64,000 nucleotides of DNA from Chamaea fasciata (GCA_029207755.1 JARCOQ010000015.1:620001-684000); one strand, 5' to 3'. Counted from the first letter of the stretch, positions 1-11,700 are shown. The notes: generated by a model from the letters alone, not told the origin. Program-made: numbers and translations.

Positions 1-16
1 CCGGGAGGGAGCTGGC

Positions 17-80
17 GGGGACACGGGGGACACAGGGGACACGGGGGACACAGGGGACACGGGGGACACGGGGGACACAG
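17..80. repeat. 11-bp minisatellite at window edge
   Basis: About six head-to-tail copies of an 11-bp unit of the form GGGGACACRGG, alternating GGGGACACG and GGGGACACA. The array begins within 20 bases of the window start, so its true left end cannot be judged. It is G-rich on the + strand. No function can be assigned. Confidence 0.8.
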
Positions 81-187
81 CTGCTCCCTGTGTGCAGGTC
101 CCCCCGGGACACGGCAGGGCTGGAGGAGGATGAGGGGTGGATGGCCTGGGGCACTGCAGTGTCTGTCCTGTGCCCTTCCCGGGGTCA

Positions 188-340
188 CATCAATCCCAGC
201 ATGGTTTGGGCTGGAAGGGACTCAAAGCCCATCCTGTCCCACCCCTGCCATGGCAGGGACACTCCCTCTGTCCCCAGGGTGCTCCAAGCCCCATCCAGCC
301 TGGCCTTGGGCGCTGCCAGGGCAGCGGGAAGCCACCCCAC
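188..340 (-). mobile_element. CR1 LINE 3' fragment
   Basis: The + strand reads AGCATGGTTTGGGCTGGAAG, then AAGCCCATCCTGTCCCACCC, CTGCCATGGCAGGGACACTC and CCATCCAGCCTGGCCTTGGG. In this order they are the reverse complement of the 3' end of avian CR1, so the element lies on the minus strand with its 3' end to the left. Only about 150 bp remain, which is normal for 5'-truncated CR1 copies. The terminal 8-bp repeats are missing or worn. No coding capacity. Confidence 0.85.
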
Positions 341-1860
341 CTTGTCCTTCCAGTATGTTCTGCATATTTGGATTTATTCCCATGCAATCCCAAGGCTTTC
401 CAAGGGGGCTTCTCTGTGGGTGGTGGGGTTTGGGGGGCTGTGTGGGAAGCACAGCCTAAATAAGGAAGTCCTGAGTTGTTCCAGACTACAGCAGCTTTTT
501 GGAAACTTCGTTTGATGATCTCAATGGTTACCATTTGGAACTGTATATTATAAAGTTTCATTTTCTCCCAAAGCAACCTAAGTGAGGGGAAATGCAATGT
601 AAACACAGAAAAACCCATTTCCCCCCTTGGTTTAGAGCACTAATAGAGAATGAGCATTATGATGATTCTTGAGTTCAGCTGCACTCACTCTTTCTTCCAA
701 AATTTTAGATTTTATTGACTAATAGTTGCTTTGACATTAAGGGTGCTGCTGCAAACAATCTATTTCTACCAATTTTTCTTTGTGGAAAAATTTTATTTCA
801 GCTCCTCATTATTTGAAAGTGATTTGCAGAAAAAGTGCTATTAGGAAAATGAGGCTGATGGCACTCGAGGTGAGCTGAACATGCTGTTAAGCAAATCAGA
901 AATTAGTGTAGGTTTCTTTCATTTGGCTTCATTCGCTGTGGATCAAGTTTGATACTGATGATAAAAATCAGATCAAGCGTTTAAAAACATCGAGTAGTTT
1001 CTGTGCCATGAAACTGAAGTGGAGAAAGAAAACTTTGGATGTTTTATTTTTCTGATCTAAATTGGAATTATTTTAACAATTCTGTTGTCTAATCAAGGCC
1101 CTGAGGGGGGCACGGTGGGATGTTGGCTCAGAAAGTGAAGCACAGGAGCAGGTCCATGCTCACCATTCCTCACCCAAGTGCTGAGGGGTTGCTTTGCCTC
1201 AGGTTCCTTCCCACCCTTCTGTCAGATGTGATGGGACAGGAATTCTTCCATCTCCTCCCTCAGTGTAAAACAAAATGTACTTTGATTTGAGAATGGGATG
1301 CAATTTTAACAGGAAGAGTGGAAAGCATGTCACTAGTGTAACAGCTGTAAAATTAGAAGGAAAGAAAACCCCTAAGAGACAGGAAAATAGCTGCTATTAA
1401 AGTGATAGAATAATCTCAGCCTGTGATGGTGCTCTGCAGCTTGAAGCAGCTCTCCTCAGCCGGTGTCTGTCAAACCCCACCAGGATGGAAGGTGACGTTG
1501 TGAAGTCTCCAGATGTATTTTCATGTCATTTAGCTGATTTGTGTCATTTGATAAATTTCATGTTTGGAAAAATCAATGTCCCTCACTGTGATGTCCTCCT
1601 GTGCTTTGCCAGCATCGAAGTTCTCTGCTGGAGGCAGCAGCAGAGGCTTGTGAGGGTGGTCACTTCCTGAGCCCCTGTCCCCTCCTGGTGACACCCCCCG
1701 CTCACTGCCCCGCCGGCTGGGGATGAAAATTAATGAGATCCACAGAGGTGCACAGGGTGAGTCTCCAGTTTTGTCTGATAACATCTCTGTTGTTTCTGAG
1801 ACATGAGGTGAGAAGGAGAGTGAAGTGCTGGTGGGAGGTGAGGGCACAGGTCCTGTTCTG
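341..1860. other. unique DNA, no gene seen
   Basis: Apparently single-copy sequence, AT-rich from about 480 to 1100. The part at 640-1090 is free of simple repeats and mobile-element motifs and could be a non-coding conserved block, but this is only an impression. A 61-codon reading frame at 1485-1670 has no recognisable motif and no splice context. Confidence 0.4.
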
Positions 1861-2642
1861 CTGGTGGCACCCAGAGCAGGCAGGGCTGGCATCTCCTGCA
1901 GTGGGGACAGCTGGGGGCACCCAGGGCAGGCAGGGCTGGCAGCCCCTGCTATGGGGACAGCTGGGGGCACCCAGGGCAGGCAGGGCTGGCATCTCCTGCA
2001 GTGGGGACAGCTGGGGGCACCCAGGGCAGGCAGGGCTGGCATCTCCTGCAGTGGGGACAGCTGGGGGCACCCAGGGCAGGCAGGGCTGGCATCTCCTGCA
2101 GTGGGGACAGCTGGGGGCACCCAGGGCTGGCATCTCCTGGTGTGGGGGCAGCTGGTGGCACCCAGAGCAGGCAGGGCTGGCATCTCCTGCAGTGGGGACA
2201 GCTGGGGGCACCCAGGGCAGGCAGGGCTGGCATCTCCTGCAGTGGGGACAGCTGGGGGCACCCAGGGCAGGCAGGGCTGGCATCTCCTGCAGTGGGGACA
2301 GCTGGGGGCACCCAGGGCAGGCAGGGCTGGCATCTCCTGCAGTGGGGACAGCTGGGGGCACCCAGAGCAGGCAGGGCTGGCATCTCCTGCAGTGGGGACA
2401 GCTGGGGGCACCCAGAGCAGGCAGGGCTGGCATCTCCTGGTGTGGGGACAGCTGGGGGCACCCAGGGCAGGCAGGGCTGGCATCTCCTGCAGTGGGGACA
2501 GCTGGGGGCACCCAGAGCAGGCAGGGCTGGCATCTCCTGCAGTGGGGACAGCTGGGGGCACCCAGGGCTGGCATCTCCTGGTGTGGGGACAGCTGGGGGC
2601 ACCCAGGGCAGGCAGGGCTGGCATCTCCTGCAGTGGGGACAG
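1861..2642. repeat. 50-bp minisatellite array
   Basis: About 16 tandem copies of a 50-bp unit containing GGGGCACCCAGGGCAGGCAG, GGCTGGCATCTCCTGCAGTG and GGGACAGCTG. Shorter units that drop part of the GCAGGCAGG segment and read CTCCTGGTGTGGGG occur near 2126 and 2569. The spacing was measured from CAGGGCTGGC at 1981 and 2031. Long frames are open on both strands here (up to 376 codons on + and 364 on -), which is what a stop-free repeat gives and is not a gene. A worn tail with similar words continues to about 2710. Confidence 0.95.
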
Positions 2643-5085
2643 AGCTCAGCCCTCAGGGCTGGCGCTGGCAGGTCCCAAGGCAGGCAGGGACGGGGAGCAG
2701 CCCTGCCCTGCAGCTCAGCCCCAGAGCTCCCATCTCCTCTGGGGCTGAGTTGGACCCCTGGGTGCAGGGAATATTCAGCAGTGTGAGCTGCACCCACGGC
2801 TGTTGGGTGCTGGGGAGAGGTCTGGGCTCTGGCTGCACCAGTGCAGTGGTAGGGGGCATTTGATGTTGGCCGTAATTAGTCCTGTGCAGGTTTAAATTAG
2901 TTTGTACAATAAGCTGACTCGGAGAGGAATTTTTAAGGGTTCTATTTTAGCTCCAGATGCAAAGTTCAATGGCTTTCCTGATGACTCAACTTAATGCCTG
3001 ACTTGTTTAGTGAAAAAATCCCCATAAATGCAGTTGAAAAGCGAATTCCTCAGTACTTGTATCAGGAATGGTGTTTGATCACAGATAACATGTATTAGGT
3101 AATAATAGTGTGCAGCTCTGGGCTGGCTGATTTTCAACACACCAGTGGTGGGTGGAGGATTTTAACAGCATCACTTGAGCTGTGCTGCACAGTCAAGACC
3201 ACATCCACTGAAGAAAAAACCCAAATGCTCCATTTAAATAGCCCAAATGAATAGGTTTGGTCCCTTATTGTAATTTAACTGAAGTTTTGAAATGTGTTCT
3301 TTGTTATTCCAAAAAGGGAGAACGGTATCAATAACTCAGAAATGTGACATTGCATAATTAAGCATATTTCTGGCAGTATCCATCTATCAGGCTGTCTATC
3401 AAACCCCACAGCTTTCCTTCCCTGGAACAGCAGAAGGCTGCCAGTGCTTTCCACGCCAACGTGTTGGAAACCTTGGCTGGGCCCCTGCCATCCTAAGCTG
3501 GTGGGTGGGAGGGAAGGCACAACAAATTTGGTACCGTGGCTTTACTGCCAGAGAAATGAAGAAGATGAAGTTTGTCAGCCCACTTTTGGGGAAAATAACC
3601 TGAAGATGTTTGGAAGAAGTGGATTGAAATTCTTCATCCTGACGTGACCCTTGCAGGGAGGTGTTTCCCATCAGCTGCTGGTCCTGGAGCGTGCAGGGAG
3701 GGGAGAGGTGCCTCACTGCCATTGCTGGAGCACCAAGGGTGTCAATCAAATCCTGGTGGTGAGGGAGCGTGAGATGGGAAACACTGACTTGCAGAGAGGT
3801 TTTAGTGGCAGGTTAAATTCTGCTTCTGAGGCTGAGTGGGATGAAAGCACAGCCTGGCTCCGGGCCACGGGTGCTGGCAGCAGGGCAGCTGCAGGTGTGT
3901 GTCGTGAGCATCCCTTGTCGCCTCTGCTGGGGCCCTGCTCGCCCTGCCAGGGCTGGGGAGGTGGAGATGCTTCAAGGAGCTGCTGGAAGAGTTAAAGTGG
4001 GGCAGGATTTATGAGGGGATAGGAAAGAATTAAGCGTGTGTTGCCTGGTGAAGGACGACTTAAAGGGAAATGTGACTCTGAGCATTTCAAGGCTGCAACA
4101 CCAAGGACTGGAAGGTCCATCCAGCAGAATAATTGCCGCAGGCAGAATTGCCGAGAGTAACAGGATGATGCTGGGAAAAAGGGAAATTTCAAATGCTGCC
4201 GAGGCCGCTTGGTCAGGGTTAGGTGGAAAGGAAAACCCAACTCTACTGGCCTGGAGATGACAGGGATGTCTGAGAACTGTGGATACCCTGGTCTTGATCT
4301 CCAGAGTTTTGATTCCCGGAGTCCTTGCATGGAGACCTTCCACCCCTCAGAAAGGTGGCCAGCTCTCCCTTCCCTGGCAGAATGGGAATTCTGAGTTAGA
4401 TCCAGCTGCACAAGGACTGAAGCAAATGGAGGTCAGGCTGCGAGGTTGTACTGGATTTAGCCTGGGGCTTTTTTCCCTGAGGCCAATGGGAATTTTCCAT
4501 TGCAATTCCAAGGCTCTGGAATGGAACCTGCTGAGGGGCCCTCCCTTAAGCAGTTTGTGTTTTTCTCTTTTTCCTTGAATCTCTCCAGCCCCCGGGGAGC
4601 CTTGCTGCCCCTTTCCCATGTCCCCTGGCCAGGCCCTCGGTGGGGCAGTGACTGTCCCTCTGGTGCCAGGGGTGTGGGCGGTGCCCAGCAGTGGCAGCCA
4701 AAAGGGACAGCCAAACCTGTCTGTGCTGTGACAGGGGGCAGGGGCAGCTTTCTGCTGGGAACAGCTCTGTGCAGCTGAAATCGGATGTATTTCTGGTGTC
4801 TTTAGAGAAATGAAGCTCTGGGTAGCGATCCTGCACCTGGACAGAATTGTCAGAAAACCACTTTGGTTCCGGGGCTTTGGGGCCATTTTTCCTGTGCTGT
4901 CCATGGGAGGAGCAGTGAATCTTCCCGTGCCCAGCCGAGGTGCTGAGACCCAAATCTGTCCTGGGAGCAGTGCCTGTGGCAGCCCTTTGATGGTGACAGA
5001 GCTGAGCCAAGGAGAGCCCAGTGATGGGGCTGATGGATCCCGCAGGGCCACCCACGACCCCGCTGCCATCCACCCTCATTACCTC
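2643..5085. other. unique DNA, no gene seen
   Basis: Mixed-composition sequence. The stretch 2870-3420 is AT-rich and free of obvious repeats; 3640-5085 is more GC-rich. I find no tandem array, no CR1 motif and no exon that I can support. The reading frames here are under 250 codons, overlap on both strands and have no recognisable domain. Confidence 0.4.
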
Positions 5086-5370
5086 CTGTCAGATCTTCAA
5101 TTACAGTGACACGGGCCCCGGTTCCCAAAGATCTCTGTTTACTCTTAGAAGATTAAAGGGTGGCAACTATTTTCAATATGATTATCATCATTATCTCTGG
5201 GAGGTTTTATACTTCAGAAGTCAAAGTCATAATAGCCCAACTCGCTGCAATTATTTGCAAATTGCCTTAATGTATTTTCCAGAAGCTCTTTTGGCACTTT
5301 GTAATTTATTTATTTGCCAAGCCAATAACACATCTAAATGCAAAAATGTCTCAGAACCTCTGTGAAGCCA
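5086..5370. other. candidate conserved non-coding element
   Basis: An AT-rich, repeat-free block with words such as CAATTATTTGCAAATTGCC and TGATTATCATCATTATCTC. It lacks the GC-rich low-complexity look of its flanks. This texture is typical of ultraconserved enhancers near vertebrate developmental genes. There are homeobox-like ATTA cores and an octamer-like TTTGCAAAT (near 5254). A frame is open here to 5365 but shows no protein motif. Conservation cannot be tested from one sequence. Confidence 0.35.
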
Positions 5371-7224
5371 GTCTGGTGGGGGCTTGCGTGGACTTTGCCA
5401 TCAGCCCCTCTCCCTACCAGTGACCCCACTCTGTTTTCGTTAAAATACCTCTGATAACACACCTTGAAGGACTTCTCCTTTTTCGGTTGAAATTCAAGAG
5501 AATTTGTTAGTGTTGCAATGATTCTCCATGCTGATGCAAATGCTTATGAAAACATAGACTTAAACCACATTAAAAAAAATATTCAGACACAAAAAAATGC
5601 GCAGTTTCTCAAAAAATGCGATTTTTTTTCTCCCTAGAGGTGTGTTTTAAAGAGGAACTCTTGATGTGCCAAGGGCTGGAAGTGCTGCAGAGTCAGAAGC
5701 AGCGAGGGGTGACTCTGCAGAGTCTCTCCTGCAGAAGGCCAGGGTCCCAGGGGAGCAGCCAGGCCAGGGTTGGGCACAGGTGGTGAACGTTCCTCTGTGG
5801 AGCCCAGCCCCATCTGCTCCTTTCTTCTCGTCCCTAATGCTGAGCGGAGAGCAAGAGCCACGGTGCCCTGTGCATGACATTGAAACCGGCCCAAAGAGCT
5901 CCTGGAACACGCTCAGCCAATTGTTCCAGAGCAATTTACAGACCCAGAGTTACGGAGCAATAATTGTGAGTAATGAGGAAACCACGGCAGAGATGGTAAA
6001 TAGCTTGCAGACATTTTGGGAACAGAAAATGAGGCTAAATTCATTGAATAAATTAATTGCTATGGATTATTCTCTTAGCTTTAATCTGCTGCCTGCTGAA
6101 GGAAGTCTGTGCAAATGGCAAAGCTGGTCCACAGCTTTCATGTAGAAATGGGGCTGCTTCCTGCTGAAGGGAAGAGAAAAGAGGCTGGAAGGGAATTTGC
6201 TGGGTTATGAAAGTGTATCTCGCTTGTATCGCAATGTTCACCTTCACAGTTTAACTTGCCCTTTGGGAGGGGGCAGTTTTATAATCCCATTTTATTAGTG
6301 AGCAGCAGATGGAGGTCCTGCAGGGAGGAGAGGTGGTTTTTCCCAAGGCCACGTTGTCTCTGGCAGAGTCCAGGTTGGAGCTTGAGATTTTGCAGTTCCT
6401 GGATGATGCTTGTGGTATTTTTCTCTTTGAAGCCTTCCCCTTTCTGCAAAAACATCTGTACTGGGGGCTGAACAAAACAACCCTGAGCAGATTTGAGACT
6501 TTACCAGTGAAAATGTGAGGAGAAAGAAGGAATGAGGAGCCACATCCCCCAGCCTGCTTTAAAAGATCAGTTCTAGTAAAGAGGAATTATATTTTAGGAA
6601 GCAGACAGATTGTCTCAGATTTACTATCTCAGAGGCCAGCAGTGAAGGTGAAGTATTTTTCTGTCAGGATTACGATTGCCTGACAGGGTCTTACCGTTAC
6701 CAGGAGAAATGACCCTGATTTAGAAAAGATCTGTTCATTTGTAAGCAGCTGTTGCTTTTTAATAGCACAGCTCTTTCTTACAGCTATTAGTAGTAATAAA
6801 AATAAAACTAAGGCCCGTGTCTTTACTTGCATGAAATTTGTGATTTAAAATGAAGCTCGGAGAGCCTTGTAGCTCAATCCTGGGATTTTATAAGCTGCTA
6901 TTGGTGATTTATGTGGGTGGAGACCACGAAACCTACCCAAGTTCTGTGCACAAGCCGTTTGTCAGGTTTTAGCTCCTGGCAGCCTTTTGGTCCCTCCTCC
7001 ATCTGCTGCCTGCAGCGGCATCTTGGAGCTGGGAGTGTCTGGTGGCAGCTCAGGACAGGCTCTGTGCTGTTAACGGGGCTCAGGGCAGAGTCCCGGCTGG
7101 GTCTGTGCACGGAGCATCCCTCGGGGAGGCTGCAGCCCTGCCGTCCCCTGGCCCTGCCATCCCTGGCTCTGGCACCCGGAGCACTCCGGCTCTCCCCGAG
7201 CAGTTCCAGGAGCTCTCCCGGTGT
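5371..7224. other. unique DNA, no gene seen
   Basis: Contains an A-rich tract near 5570-5625, a GC-rich segment 5660-5900 and AT-rich sequence 5930-6900. No mobile-element or tandem-repeat signature is visible. The 159-codon + frame at 5666-6145 has no recognisable domain. Confidence 0.4.
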
Positions 7225-8272
7225 GGAGAGCCCGGCCCCAGGTGAGCTGCAGGGCTGTTGGAGCCCCAGGTGAGCTGCAGGGCTGTTGGAGCCCCAGGTG
7301 AACTGCAGGGCTCTGGGAGCCCCAGGTGAACTGCAGGGCTGTTGGAGCCCCAGGTGAGCTGCAGGGCTGTTGGAGCCCCAGGTGAGCTGCAGGGCTCTGG
7401 GAGCCCCAGGTGAGCTGCGGGGCTGTTGGAGCCCCAGGTGAGCTGCAGGGCTCTGGGAGCCCCAGGTGAGCTGCGGGGCTGTTGGAGCCCCAGGTGAGCT
7501 GCAGGGCTCTGGGAGCCCCAGGTGAGCTGCGGGGCTCTGGGAGCCCCAGGTGAGCTGCGGGGCTGTTGGAGCCCCAGGTGAGCTGCAGGGCTCTGGGAGC
7601 CCCAGGTGAGCTGCGGGGCTCTGGGAGCCCCACGTGAGCTGCAGGGCTCTGGGAGCCCCAGGTGAGCTGCAGGGCTGTTGGAGCCCCAGGTGAACTGCAG
7701 GGCTCTGGGAGCCCCAGGTGAACTGCAGGGCTGTTGGAGCCCCAGGTGAGCTGCAGGGCTGTTGGAGCCCCAGGTGAGCTGCGGGGCTCTGGGAGCCCCA
7801 GGTGAGCTGCAGGGCTGTTGGAGCCCCAGGTGAACTGCAGGGCTCTGGGAGCCCCAGGTGAACTGCAGGGCTGTTGGAGCCCCAGGTGAGCTGCAGGGCT
7901 GTTGGAGCCCCAGGTGAGCTGCGGGGCTCTGGGAGCCCCAGGTGAGCTGCAGGGCTGTTGGAGCCCCAGGTGAACTGCAGGGCTCTGGGAGCCCCAGGTG
8001 AACTGCAGGGCTGTTGGAGCCCCAGGTGAGCTGCAGGGCTGTTGGAGCCCCAGGTGAGCTGCGGGGCTCTGGGAGCCCCAGGTGAACTGCAGGGCTCTGG
8101 GAGCCCCAGGTGAGCTGCAGGGCTCTGGGAGCCCCAGGTGAGCTGCAGGGCTGTTGGAGCCCCAGGTGAGCTGCGGGGCTCTGGGAGCCCCAGGTGAGCT
8201 GCGGGGCTCTGGGAGCCCCAGGTGAGCTGCGGGGCTCTGGGAGCCCCAGGTGAGCTGCGGGGCTCTGGGAGG
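7225..8272. repeat. 28-bp minisatellite with splice-donor-like and E-box motif
   Basis: About 37 tandem copies of a 28-bp unit: GAGCCCCAGGTGAGCTGCAG followed by GGCTGTTG or GGCTCTGG. The period was measured from GAGCCCCAGG at 7261 and 7289. Every unit carries CAGGTGA[GA]C, which matches the vertebrate 5' splice-site consensus and the E2-box CAGGTG. One unit has CACGTG at 7631-7636 instead. Five consecutive units form a 140-bp higher-order block present three times with no difference I can see (7651-7790, 7791-7930, 7931-8070). Both strands have long open frames (579 codons on minus, extending beyond the array), which are repeat artefacts. Confidence 0.97.
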
Positions 8273-8855
8273 GGCTGGAGGCCGAGCTGCTGCCCAGGAG
8301 TTTTGCTGAGTGCAGCCCTGTTACCCCATCTGGCTTTATCACCCCCGCCCAGGTTCCCAAAATAGCTTTTCCTCCTCCGTTTGATGGAGTTTAATGGAGC
8401 AGAAGAGAGCTGTGCCCGTGAGGTGGGCAGGGAGGGGCAGTCACCCGGGGCACTGCAGGGCCCAGGCTCTGCCACGGTCCCCTCCCGGGCAGGAGGTGAC
8501 CCCGGGGACGTCCCGGCACACCTGGGCTGCCGTGGGACCTGCGGTGCCAGGAGCACCTTCAGGCCGTGTGCGGGGACTGGGGTTGGGTTGCTCTCCCAGG
8601 GGACTGACTCCTCATTCTCCTGCTCTGTTTCAAACACTGACTGAGAATCAAACTTTCTGCCTTGCCTTGAAACGACACCGACACGAAGAAATCACAATAC
8701 TTGTCTTTTCAGGACATGCCCGAAGCCATGGAAAGGGCTGTTTGCGAAATCAGACTGGATAGATCAGAGTCCCTTTCTCCACGTCTGGGAAGGTTAAACC
8801 TCCAGCAGCGGTGGCAGCCACACATGGTGCTCCATTGTGCAGACATAATGCCAGT
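8273..8855. other. unique DNA, no gene seen
   Basis: GC-rich sequence following the 28-bp array, with no mobile-element motif. Frames on the + strand up to 122 codons have no recognised domain. Confidence 0.4.
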
Positions 8856-9150
8856 CCTTTATTTTAATATACAGTGCAGTTCACCCTAAATTACATTTTC
8901 TTCTTTTAATTTATTTTCAAGGAAAGGATAGCATGGCATGAATCATCTCGTGGAGGTTGCTGGGTTATTTGCATTTCAGAGGCTGATTTGAACTTTGTAT
9001 TATAAAGGAATTTGCACCCGAGAAGCTCTGGGAGGCATTAACTTGCAGTGATGGTGGTTCTCCAAAGGTGATGAATGACGTTCATTTGGCCTAGGACAAA
9101 CAGCCTCCAGTTTGCGTCTGTCTGAAAAAACTTGTCAGAGGCGAGGGGTG
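8856..9150. other. candidate conserved non-coding element
   Basis: An AT-rich, non-repetitive block with words such as GGGTTATTTGCATTTCAGAG and AATGACGTTCATTTGGCC (a CRE-like TGACGTTCA). It has the look of an enhancer-type element embedded in GC-rich flanks. No reading frame of note. The call rests on texture only. Confidence 0.3.
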
Positions 9151-9717
9151 GAAGCCAGTGAGTGATGCTTTCAGCTGTGGAATGGGTCCCTGGTGGGAAA
9201 GCAGGTGTTTGGGCAAAGGCAGCTGTCCAGCACAGCTCCTGCAGGGAACTTCTGCCCTGTGGAGGGGTCACGGGCTCCGTGCCTCTCCAGAAAGGAGGGG
9301 ACTGGACATCAGTGTCAATATCCGTGGCCTGGAGGGGTCTGGGGGCTGCCCCTGCTCCAGGCTGGGGGATCCTCGTGGGGTCCCGCTGGTGCTCTGCCTG
9401 TGCTTGGTGCTGCTCTTCCTTACAGCCCTTGTTTAATGCCACCTGACAGAGGCCAACTGGAAGGCTGGGAAGCTTTAATGAGTCTTCAGATGTCTATTTT
9501 CTGCTACCAAATGTGGCAAGAAGCTCTATCTTAAATTCAATACAGCATGGAATGCTCAGGGAATGAAACAGCGGAGTAAAACGTGTTTTATTAGCGATGA
9601 ACTGAGGCTGCACATGAAAGAACCCTTTAAATATCTGACATGTTAAATGCATTATTTTCCCTTCAGGAGAGAAGGAGTCAAAGGGACGGGGCTGATGAAC
9701 TGTGCTCATTAACCTGA

Positions 9718-9860
9718 GTGATGGGAGTGCTATCGACGCCGGGGCTGTGCAGACTTCAAACGCGGCTCCTGCCGGCTGGGCTCGGAGCCCTGCTCGGGAA
9801 AAAAGGTGGAATTACTGCAGCCGCTGATGCAGGGTCTGCAGCGAGAGGCTCACCTGCAGG
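9718..9860 (+). other. weak candidate exon ending at a strong donor
   Basis: A CpG-richer segment with an open frame from an ATG at 9718 (MMGVLSTPGLCRLQ...) runs into CACCTGCAG followed by GTGAGTCAG, a near-perfect 5' splice site whose GT lies at 9860-9861. No acceptor or promoter is clear and the peptide has no known motif. It could be an alternative first exon, an exon of a non-coding RNA, or chance. Confidence 0.15.
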
Positions 9861-10047
9861 TGAGTCAGGAGAACAACGGGTCAGGGCTGCAGACAAAGCA
9901 GAGAAGCACACCCACAGCAGCGGGGGCTGCAGAGGTCACAGGCGCCGGGGACCTGCTGCAGGAATGAGTCCTCTGCTACTGGGCAGGGACATATCCCAGC
10001 TCTAAAACACGGGGCATCCACTTACTGCTCCCTTAGCATAAAATCAC

Positions 10048-10216
10048 GAGTCGGTTTGGATTGGGAGTGAGCTTAAATCCCATCCCACCCGTGCCATGGC
10101 AGGGACACCTCCCAGTGCCCCAGGCTGCTCTAGCCCCAGTGTCCAGCCTGGCCTTGGGCACTGCCAGGGATCCAGGGGCAGCCACAGCTGCTCCGGGCAC
10201 CCTGTGCCAGGGGTTT
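10048..10216 (-). mobile_element. CR1 LINE 3' fragment
   Basis: The + strand reads GTCGGTTTGGATTGGGAGTG, then CCATCCCACCCGTGCCATGG, CAGGGACACCTCCCAGTGCC and CAGCCTGGCCTTGGGCACTG, ending CAGCTGCTCCGGGCACC. This is the reverse complement of the avian CR1 3' region. It is more diverged at the 3' end than the copy at 32.3 kb. Non-coding. Confidence 0.85.
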
Positions 10217-11490
10217 GTTTTGCATCAGAGATTTTTGTGTTGGAGAAGTTTGTTACAGGGAGGGTTGTTGTCATGCTAATCGAGAGCAGACACATTAATT
10301 ACACCCAGAGCTGCAGGAGAGTGTCAGAGCTCAGGAACTCAGCAGTGTCTGAATGCAGTGCCCATATTTTTAGACAAAACCTTGATGTTCTACGTGTCTT
10401 AACATTCTACATGTCATTAGCTGCCTCTAAAAGTGATTCACGAGGTTGTCACAAAGGAAAGGGTTCTGGAATGTGTGGGAGGTGGACTGTGTGAAACACA
10501 GGCCGTGAGTCCCAGTGCCAAACCCGGCTGTCCCCATGGCCAGGGAGGTGCAGGCCACTCACCCTATAAACCAGCGCCCTCTGCTCTGCCACAGCCACAG
10601 AGGTCACAGGTTACTGTGGGGCGTTCACAGAGATGCAGGTGTTATTTTCCTATGGTTCTAATTTATTTTTAAGGCAGAATTAATATTCACCGAATTGACG
10701 CAGATGCAGTTTTGTACTTTCTGCTGCCTGGGGCTATTGCACATCAGTCTTTGATGTGATCAGCTCTTGCAAACTCAGCTGGTTGGAGGCTGGTCAGTGC
10801 TTGGGTGAGAGGCTTCCCAGGCATTTCCTGAGGAATTGTTTGTGATGAAGGCGGCACTTTCTGCAGTGAGTCAGTGCCAAACAAGTGCCCGGGCAGGGAG
10901 CCAGGGAAGGGCCCCTGGGGCTGCACAAGGCTCTGCTGGACTGCCAGCAGCCCCGGGAGGGATTCCTGGCCAGCACCAAGTGTGGATCGCTGCGGTCAGG
11001 TCTCTCATCACTTCTCCCTGCCCCTGACCTGTGGCTGGGGTTTGCTGTGCAGCTGGGGGAGGATGAAGCGCAGATCCTGCCCTGGGCAGGGGCTGGGGGT
11101 GCCCAGTGTGTGCACAGGGGAGCTGGGACAAGCCAGGGAACCCTGGAAATCGCTGTTAACTCCCGCTGAAAACGTGCCACAGGAGATCTCAGCCTGCTGG
11201 AAATAGGAATTTCACCATGATCGTTTGAAGCATGGATATGTTTTAATCTAACGCCGTTACAAAGGGGTTTTCATCCAACCTGTTTCACCTCTTCTAATTG
11301 AACCCTTTTTGGCAGAGCCTTAATTTTTTTTTTTTTTTTTTTGGAAAAATTGTGTTCCAGCTGCAATTCCTGCATAATCTCCAGAGGAGCGAGGGTAGAG
11401 AGCTTAAGGAGAAATCTCTGCAGTAACACAGGGAGAAACACAACCTGATAACTCCTGACAGATTGATGGCTTCTTCCTTCACCTAAACCT
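10217..11490. other. unique DNA, no gene seen
   Basis: AT-rich to about 10750, then GC-rich to 11200. An 18-20 base run of T lies at about 11324-11342. The T run could be a reversed poly(A) tail, but no element beside it is recognisable. No supported gene. Confidence 0.4.
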
Positions 11491-11700
11491 TTAGAGATTA
11501 GCATGTCCCCTTTCCATGGAAGTATTTGTTAGCACTGCATGATCTAGCCTAATCTGTGTGGGAAGTTATTTATCCGAGGGCTGTGGGGCATTTATACCAT
11601 TCACTTGTCACCAGCAATGATGCAGAGGACAGGTGAGATAATTCCAACTGTATTAAGGGCTAGGAGATGACTGTTTGTGTTTTGATAATGGGACACTCAG
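11490..11700. other. candidate conserved non-coding element
   Basis: Repeat-free sequence with words such as GAGATTAGCATGTCCCC, GGAAGTTATTTATCCGAGGG and GGTGAGATAATTCCAACTG. Its texture resembles a vertebrate enhancer more than the surrounding sequence. Not testable here. Confidence 0.25.

Noticed and set aside
6898..8637. A 579-residue minus-strand protein rich in Pro, Ser and Gly
   Set aside because: It is the translation of the 28-bp minisatellite and its flanks. The other frames across the same array are equally open.
11324..11342. Poly(A) tail of a processed pseudogene in reverse orientation
   Set aside because: The T run is not joined to any recognisable reverse-complement exon sequence.
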